A DNA stretch of 64,000 bases from Bacillota bacterium. Its GTDB lineage: Bacteria; Bacillota; Sulfobacillia; JABLXB01. The notes beneath the pieces are model-generated. The model was given only the letters and a program-made list of their open reading frames with translations. It made no database searches and had not been told where the DNA came from. This document shows positions 59,004-64,000 of the stretch, one piece after another. The translations under genes and the position numbers were made by a program. Position 1 is the first letter of the stretch. Every line of letters starts with the position of its first letter. Where the stretch lies: the NCBI GenBank assembly GCA_013178305.1, contig JABLXB010000003.1:1-64000 (forward strand). Direction: 5' to 3'.

Positions 59004-59943
59004 TGGCCTCATCCTCGCGAAGATTCCCGGCGTCGTGTGGGCGTTCGCGGCAATGATCGCGTTCTTCGGTTTCGAGGGGCGCGGCTTCCTCTCGCTCTAC
59101 AACTTCATTAACATCATCAAGCAGGGATCGATACTTGCGATCGCCGCCACGGGTATGACGCTGGCCATATTATCCGCCGGCATCGACCTGTCCGCGGGTT
59201 CGGTGATGTCTCTCAGCGGCGTTATCCTTGGGTTGCTGCTTCACAGCGGATGGAGTATTCCGGCGGCCATACTGGTAGCACTTTGCGTTGGGCTCGCATG
59301 CGGCTGCGTCAACGGCTATCTCGTCGCGCACCTGAAGATCCATCACTTCATCGCGACTTACGGAATGATGGGGATGGCCGCCGGGATTCCTCTTGCGCTC
59401 ACGGAAGGGTCCGTCATACCGGGGTTCAGCCAGGCGTTCCGCTTCCTCGGGGAGGGCGCCGTGGGCGGACTGCCGCTGCTCGTCATAATTGCGGCGGCGG
59501 TGTTCGCGGTGTTTCATTTCACGCTCACCCGCACCAGATGGGGTGCCCACCTGTACGCGGTAGGGGGGAGCGACCAGGTCGCCAGGTATTCCGGGGTGTC
59601 TGCGGACCGCGTTCGTATGTCGGCGTACGTCTTATCGTCGTTACTTGCGGCGTTTGCAGGGGTGCTGGCTGCGTCGAGGGCGAATTCGGCCAGTCCAATC
59701 GCGGGTTCGGGATACGAATTCGACTCGATCGCCGCGGTGATCATCGGCGGGACGCCGTTCACCGGCGGCCGCGGCGGAGTTGCGGGGACCATGCTGGGCG
59801 TTGCCATGATCACGGTACTCAAGAACGGCCTGAACATCATGGGGTTCGCGGCGCCGTGGCAGCTGGCGATCATCGGGACGATGATCACGCTGGCGATCAC
59901 GTTTGATGTGATGGTCAACCAGAGACGAAAGGACCGGGTGTGA
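58966..59943 (+). CDS. sugar ABC transporter permease 1, RbsC type
   Basis: A 325-residue permease with about eight to ten hydrophobic segments: NFINIIKQGSILAIAATGMT with the GIDLSAGSVMSL motif near residue 70, and a late GGTPFTGGRGGVAGTMLG motif. The family dimerises and imports pentoses, hexoses or polyols. It starts inside the ATPase gene and is followed one base later by a second permease gene, so the pore may be a heterodimer. Confidence 0.92.
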   Translation: MSTLAALGRRAGNGLILAKIPGVVWAFAAMIAFFGFEGRGFLSLYNFINIIKQGSILAIAATGMTLAILSAGIDLSAGSVMSLSGVILGLLLHSGWSIPAAILVALCVGLACGCVNGYLVAHLKIHHFIATYGMMGMAAGIPLALTEGSVIPGFSQAFRFLGEGAVGGLPLLVIIAAAVFAVFHFTLTRTRWGAHLYAVGGSDQVARYSGVSADRVRMSAYVLSSLLAAFAGVLAASRANSASPIAGSGYEFDSIAAVIIGGTPFTGGRGGVAGTMLGVAMITVLKNGLNIMGFAAPWQLAIIGTMITLAITFDVMVNQRRKDRV

Positions 59944-59944
59944 G

Positions 59945-60898
59945 ATGGCGAGCATAATCCAGAAATGGTCCCGCGTGTTCGTTTTTGCGGCGGTGTTTCT
60001 CCTGCTCGCAGTCGCAAGCCCGTACTTCCTCACGAGGGAGAACCTGCTCAACGTCGTCCGGCAGGCCGCTCTCCTCACGATGCTGGGGATTGGTCAGACC
60101 ATGGTGATCGTCACCGGCGGGATCGACCTGTCGGTGGGATCGGTCCTCGCGTTGTCGTCGTGCGTGGCCGCCGAACCTATCAAGAACATGACAACCATCT
60201 GGCCGGGGGTTGGCCTGGCGCTCCTCATCGGCCTCCTCTGCGGCACCCTCAACGGTGCGCTGGTCGCGCACGTGAACCTGCCACCGTTCGTGGCAACCTA
60301 CGGCCTCCAGTGGGTGGCGCGCGGGGCGGTTCTCGTATACATGGCGGGCCACATCACATACGGGTTCGGACCCGCGTTCAGGTTCCTCGGGGCCGGCCAC
60401 GTGCTCGGGGCGCCGATGCCGGTGGTGTTCATGGTGACGGTGTTCGCCCTCGCGTGGTTCTTCATGCACCGGACCACGTGGGGACGCAACGTGTACGCCG
60501 TAGGGGCGAACCGCGCCGCGGCCGACATTTCGGGCGTCCGGTCGGCGAGGCTCGTGCAGTCTGTCTACATGATAAACGGGTTGATAGTGGCATTCGTGGG
60601 CCTTCTGTACATCTCGAGGCTCAACGCGGCTGAGCCGGTCATCGGCGAGAGCTTCGCCCTGGAGTCCATCGCCGCGACGCTCGTCGGGGGCACCCCGTTC
60701 ACCGGAGGCGAGGGCGGAGTGGCCAACACGGTGATAGGCGCTCTGATACTGGCGCTCATGTCGAACGGGATGAACCTTCTAGGTGTGTCGCAATTCTGGC
60801 AGCCAACCGTGCTCGGGGCCGTAATCGTTCTCGCAATCATCCTGGACAGGGTCTCGAAGAACCTGACGTCCGGAGAAGGTGTGAGACGCGCGGCCTGA
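59945..60898 (+). CDS. sugar ABC transporter permease 2, RbsC type
   Basis: A 317-residue permease paralogous to the previous one (GIDLSVGSVLALSS; GGTPFTGGEGGVANTVIGAL). Two different permease subunits per importer occur in some type-2 carbohydrate systems. ATG 59945 has GTGTGAG upstream, directly after the preceding stop. Confidence 0.92.
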   Translation: MASIIQKWSRVFVFAAVFLLLAVASPYFLTRENLLNVVRQAALLTMLGIGQTMVIVTGGIDLSVGSVLALSSCVAAEPIKNMTTIWPGVGLALLIGLLCGTLNGALVAHVNLPPFVATYGLQWVARGAVLVYMAGHITYGFGPAFRFLGAGHVLGAPMPVVFMVTVFALAWFFMHRTTWGRNVYAVGANRAAADISGVRSARLVQSVYMINGLIVAFVGLLYISRLNAAEPVIGESFALESIAATLVGGTPFTGGEGGVANTVIGALILALMSNGMNLLGVSQFWQPTVLGAVIVLAIILDRVSKNLTSGEGVRRAA

Positions 60899-61002
60899 CT
60901 GCGCTGGCGCGCTTGACGGGAGGGGGGATAGTCCCGAAGCAACCGAATCCTAGCACCGCATGACGCTTATTCGTGGGAGAGGTCAAGAAAGGGGGATACT
61001 CC

Positions 61003-61947
61003 GTGTTCAAGCGCACAATGTTAGTAGTCGTATGCCTGGCGGTCATGGCCTCGTTACTCGCAGGCTGCAGCCAGGGCTCGAAGCCCGCGGCCAAGCAGCG
61101 CGAGGTAGTGTTGATCGTCAAGAACCTGGTCAATCCGGTTTGGGTGGACTGCAAGAAAGCCGCTGAAGAGGCGGGAGCCAAGCTGGGCATCAAGGTAACA
61201 ACCCTTGCGCCGACGAAGCCGGACAACAACGAGGAGCAGCTCCGAGCAATTGAGGACTCGATTGCGAAGAAGGTAGACGCGATACTCCTCATCCCGGCCG
61301 ACACAAAGGGCATCGTGCCCGGCGTCGAGAAGGCGAACGCGGCCGGTATTCCGGTGTTCCTGCTCGGCTCGCCGATCCCGGGCGGCAAGATCGTGACCCT
61401 CATCGCCGTCGACAACGTCGAGGCGGCCAGGAGCGTCACCGACGCGATGGCGAAGAAACTCGGCGGCAAGGGCAAGGCGATCATTCTCGACGGCGTGCCC
61501 GGCTCGCAGAGCGCCGAGGACCTGCATAAGGGCATGATGGAAGCGCTCAAGAACTACCCCGAGATCGTGGTGCTTACCTCGCAGACCGCGAAGTTCCAGA
61601 GGGCCGAAGCCATGAAGGTCATGGAGGACCTCCTGCAGAGGTACCCCGACGTGACCGTTGTGTTCGGGGCTAACGACGAGATGGCGCTCGGCGCTATCGA
61701 GGCGATTGACGCGGCCAAGAAGTCCGGGCAGATCGCCGTCTCGGGTCTCGACGCCAACGCCGACGCCTGCAAGGCGGTCGATGCCGGCAAGATGCTCATG
61801 ACCTGCGACAAGGGCTGGGGCCGCACGGGTGCCATCGGCGTGGAGCAGGCGGACAAGTACTTCAAGGGCGAGAAGATCCCCGAGAGGATACTCGTCCCGA
61901 CGGCGGTCGTTGACAAGTCCAACGTGGACAAGTTCCTGAAGAAGTAG
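61003..61947 (+). CDS. sugar-binding lipoprotein, periplasmic-binding-protein type 1
   Basis: A 314-residue substrate-binding protein. The lipobox LLAGC places the lipidated Cys at residue 22. The mature part shows the type I periplasmic-binding fold: VLIVKNLVNPVWVDCKKAAEEAG, LLIPADTKGIVPGVEKANAAGIP, DGVPGS and VFGANDEMALGAIEAI (the ANDxMA motif). Ligands of this family are ribose, galactose, inositol and similar. It delivers substrate to the two permeases. GTG 61003 follows AGGGGG; a longer frame begins upstream without signal character. A GC-rich hairpin follows the stop (around 61953-61985). Confidence 0.92.
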   Translation: MFKRTMLVVVCLAVMASLLAGCSQGSKPAAKQREVVLIVKNLVNPVWVDCKKAAEEAGAKLGIKVTTLAPTKPDNNEEQLRAIEDSIAKKVDAILLIPADTKGIVPGVEKANAAGIPVFLLGSPIPGGKIVTLIAVDNVEAARSVTDAMAKKLGGKGKAIILDGVPGSQSAEDLHKGMMEALKNYPEIVVLTSQTAKFQRAEAMKVMEDLLQRYPDVTVVFGANDEMALGAIEAIDAAKKSGQIAVSGLDANADACKAVDAGKMLMTCDKGWGRTGAIGVEQADKYFKGEKIPERILVPTAVVDKSNVDKFLKK

Positions 61948-62098
61948 TGAACGGCGGCGCCCGGTACTCTTGCCCGGGCGCGCCGGGACATGGCTGGCCG
62001 GGGCGCCTGACCGCGACCTTTGACGGCTGCGACCCCCGGCCGCTCTTGTACGGCTATTGTGCGGTGTACGGTTCGTGTACCCCGCGGGGGTGGTGTTT

Positions 62099-63250
62099 GT
62101 GAAGGGCTGGATGGTCAAGGGCCCCGGCAACCTGGAACTCGTTTCTGCTCGGAAGCCGCGGCCTGCGGCGGGCGAACTGCTCGTTCGCGTCAACAGGGTA
62201 GGGATTTGTGGTTCGGATGTTCACCTTTACCACGGCACTTACAGGGGCCCGCACAGGTACCCGCTGTTCTTCGGCCACGAGTGGTCAGGTGCGGTTGAGG
62301 GCCTCGGTGAGGGAGTGCGGGGTTTTGAAGTTGGAGATCTGGTCACGGGTGACTGCTCCCAGTGGTGCGGGGCGTGCGAGATGTGCCCCGCGGACAGGAA
62401 CCTGTGTCTTTCGATAGAGAAGACGGGAATCACGATCGATGGCGCTTCGAGGGAGTACATGACGGTCAAAGCCTCCCACGCATACAGGGCGAATGGCTGC
62501 GATCCAGGGCTCCTGGCGTCGGCCGAGCCGCTCGCGGTGGCGGCGCATGCCTGCGAGAGGGTGGTTCGGGCGGCCGGCGGCGACTGGGCCGCCGCGGAGA
62601 CTCCCAGCGCTGAGGTGGCCGGGGTTGCGGCGGGATTGTCGCCGGGCGGTTCGCACCGGTGCGGCGCGCCGTTGTTTGGGCGCGGGCTGGTGATGGGCTC
62701 GGGCGCGGTCGGGCTGGCCGTGACCATGTTCCTGATCGACCGCGGCGTCGTGGGTTCACTTGACGTGCTCGACGTTCAGCCGTTCAGGCTGGAGGTCGCA
62801 TCGTCGCTCGGAGCGCGGGCGCTGACACCGGAGGACCTCGGCGGGCCGGCGGCCGCGCCCGCGACCGGGGCGGGAGGGTCTTCGTACCGCGACGCGTACG
62901 CGGCGGCCCAGTACGATCTGGTCGTTGAGACCACCGGGACGGAGCCGGGCTTCTCGACAGCGCTCAGCGTCGCAAGGCCCAACGCGTCCCTCGCGCTGAT
63001 CGGGTTCCTGCCGAAGGCCGGGTACGAGATGAGGACGGTCGTCACGAAGGCGTTGAAAATCGTCGGGTCGATCGGGGGGACGGGGAACTTCCCCGACGCG
63101 CTCGACCTCCTTCGGCGGAAGCCGGAGTTCGTCAGGAAGATGGTCAGTCACGTGTTCACCATGTCCGAGGCCGAGGAGGCGTTCAGGGTCGCCACCGATA
63201 CGGCCAGGGCCATCAAGGTACAGATCGATTTCGGCAGTCTCGGCACCTGA
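62099..63250 (+). CDS. zinc-dependent alcohol dehydrogenase (MDR superfamily)
   Basis: About 383 residues. The catalytic Zn Cys is in GICGSDVHLYHG and the Zn His in FGHEWSG; the structural-zinc region CSQWCGACEMCPADRNLC is complete. The Rossmann motif is GSGAVGLAVT. Two unusual low-complexity insertions stand out: ~45 residues rich in Ala/Gly (GGDWAAAETPSAEVAG...) before the Rossmann motif, and a Gly/Ala run (GPAAAPATGAGGSS) after strand 4. In this cluster it may act as a polyol dehydrogenase, possibly scyllo-inosose 3-dehydrogenase (IolM-like). GTG 62099 has GGGGGTG upstream. Confidence 0.8.
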   Translation: MKGWMVKGPGNLELVSARKPRPAAGELLVRVNRVGICGSDVHLYHGTYRGPHRYPLFFGHEWSGAVEGLGEGVRGFEVGDLVTGDCSQWCGACEMCPADRNLCLSIEKTGITIDGASREYMTVKASHAYRANGCDPGLLASAEPLAVAAHACERVVRAAGGDWAAAETPSAEVAGVAAGLSPGGSHRCGAPLFGRGLVMGSGAVGLAVTMFLIDRGVVGSLDVLDVQPFRLEVASSLGARALTPEDLGGPAAAPATGAGGSSYRDAYAAAQYDLVVETTGTEPGFSTALSVARPNASLALIGFLPKAGYEMRTVVTKALKIVGSIGGTGNFPDALDLLRRKPEFVRKMVSHVFTMSEAEEAFRVATDTARAIKVQIDFGSLGT

Positions 63251-63274
63251 CCCGGCAACACGGGGGTGGAATAC

Positions 63275-64000
63275 ATGAGTGATACGGCGAGTGTCCCTGC
63301 CACCATGCTTGCGGCGGTTTTGTATGGCCCCGGGGACCTGCGGCTGGAGAACAGGGCGGTCCCCGCGCCTGGACCCGACGAGGTCGTCATAAAGGTGAGG
63401 TCGTGCGCGATATGCGGCACCGACCCGAAGATCGTGGCGCACGGCTGGCCCGGCCAACCGGCCTACGGCGACTACATCCCGGGCCATGAGTACGCGGGGA
63501 CCATAGTGAAGACCGGCGCCGGCGTCACGGCGCTCTCCGTGGGCGACCGCGTGGTCGTCGAGCCGCACAAGGGGTGCGGCAAGTGCGAGAACTGCATGCG
63601 CGGGCTGTACACCACCTGTCTCAACTACGGGAAGATGGAGACCGGCCACAGGCATTACGGGTTTACCGCCAACGGCGGGTACGCCGGGTATGCGGTCAAC
63701 CACGTGAATACGTGCCACCCGATTCCCCACGGGATCACGTTCGATGAGAGTACACTTGCGACCACCGCCGGGACGGCGCTCTACGCGATAGAGAGGGCGG
63801 GCGGGGTCGAGGCGGGCTCCACCGTGGCGGTATTCGGCCCAGGGCCTATCGGCCTGATGGCGGTGCAACTCGCGAAATCAATGGGCGCCGGCCGGGTGAT
63901 CATGGTCGGAACCAGGGAATCACGCCTGGAGAAGGCCCGCCAGGTGGGGGCCGACAGGACCGTGAACAGCAAGGAAGCAGACCCCGTCGAGGCCATCAGG
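63275..64000 (+). CDS. zinc-dependent alcohol dehydrogenase, partial (window end)
   Basis: The first 242 codons of a second MDR enzyme, still open at the window end. CAICGTDPKIV and PGHEYAG give the catalytic zinc ligands; CGKCENCMRGLYTTC gives the structural zinc site; GPGPIGLMAVQLAKSMGA is the NAD-binding motif. The zinc-site spacing matches sorbitol or threonine dehydrogenase-like enzymes. ATG 63275 follows GGGGGTG. It is the second dehydrogenase of the presumed inositol cluster. Confidence 0.88.
   Translation, partial: MSDTASVPATMLAAVLYGPGDLRLENRAVPAPGPDEVVIKVRSCAICGTDPKIVAHGWPGQPAYGDYIPGHEYAGTIVKTGAGVTALSVGDRVVVEPHKGCGKCENCMRGLYTTCLNYGKMETGHRHYGFTANGGYAGYAVNHVNTCHPIPHGITFDESTLATTAGTALYAIERAGGVEAGSTVAVFGPGPIGLMAVQLAKSMGAGRVIMVGTRESRLEKARQVGADRTVNSKEADPVEAIR

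Noticed and set aside
1-64000. CRISPR arrays, insertion sequences, integrase and attachment sites
   Set aside because: I looked for regularly spaced repeats, transposase motifs and inverted terminal repeats and found none.

Overview
The window is GC-rich chromosomal DNA of a Bacillota-type bacterium. The evidence is indirect but consistent. There are three tiny YjcZ-like sporulation-type membrane proteins, and TPP, lysine and yybP-ykoY riboswitches with intrinsic terminators. Sigma-A-like promoters, strong GGAGG ribosome sites with frequent GTG/TTG starts, and a clostridial-type Fpg/Nei glycosylase are also present. A TolC-RND-adaptor efflux operon suggests either a diderm lineage of Bacillota or a monoderm lineage that keeps such pumps. 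No rRNA, tRNA, IS element, phage or CRISPR array was seen.

Layout. 1-2000 is a gene graveyard: a complete TPP riboswitch leader now feeds a truncated thiW, next to a deleted and frameshifted TRAP permease gene and a 5'-truncated vapC. 2065-6160 holds a secreted GH26 glycosidase, a decayed CoA-transferase start, two near-identical RRM RNA-binding protein genes flanking an inverted pterin-binding methyltransferase gene, and a tiny secreted peptide gene. 6246-9221 is a P-type metal ATPase behind a Mn-type (yybP-ykoY) riboswitch. 9304-15912 carries an ABC exporter, a ManC-type GDP-mannose enzyme, and a GH130 phosphorylase with a GT4-hybrid glycosyltransferase. 16062-18524 has a ComEC-like metallo-beta-lactamase lipoprotein, DUF3006, DUF3842 and gene remnants. 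18536-22381 has an M20 peptidase divergent from a B3/B4-domain protein plus a lactate-permease-family transporter. 22486-23291 is a VapBC module. 23413-26834 is aspartate-family amino acid metabolism: L-box plus lysA, and hom.

26991-30855 is a MacAB-like ABC efflux set. 30886-31738 is a HepT/MntA toxin-antitoxin pair. Then come a DNA glycosylase, a DUF3795 gene with an in-frame amber codon, and an ECF sigma factor whose start overlaps the end of a Lon-like protease gene. 36882-37351 holds the YjcZ-like genes. 37616-47765 is a large catabolic block on one strand: class II aldolase, ascorbate-type PTS IIA/IIB/IIC, two phosphotriesterase-family lactonase-like enzymes, a HAD phosphatase, 2-oxoacid dehydrogenase E1alpha/E1beta/E2, and a SorC regulator. 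47824-54161 is the TetR-TolC-RND-adaptor operon with a perfect 18-bp operator. 54301-64000 is a sugar/polyol cluster: UxaA-type dehydratase large part, creatininase-family enzyme resembling 3-dehydro-scyllo-inosose hydrolase, GntR regulator, ribose-type ABC importer with two permeases, and two zinc dehydrogenases (the second is cut by the window end). I read it as a probable inositol route through 3-dehydro-scyllo-inosose and tagaturonate/altronate.

The most interesting signals are the duplicated RRM units, each with a leader that can pair with its own ribosome site; the PTS/lactonase/2-oxoacid-dehydrogenase cluster; the Lon-sigma overlapping pair; and the orphaned but intact TPP leader. All functional assignments come from motif and family recognition by eye, without database searches.
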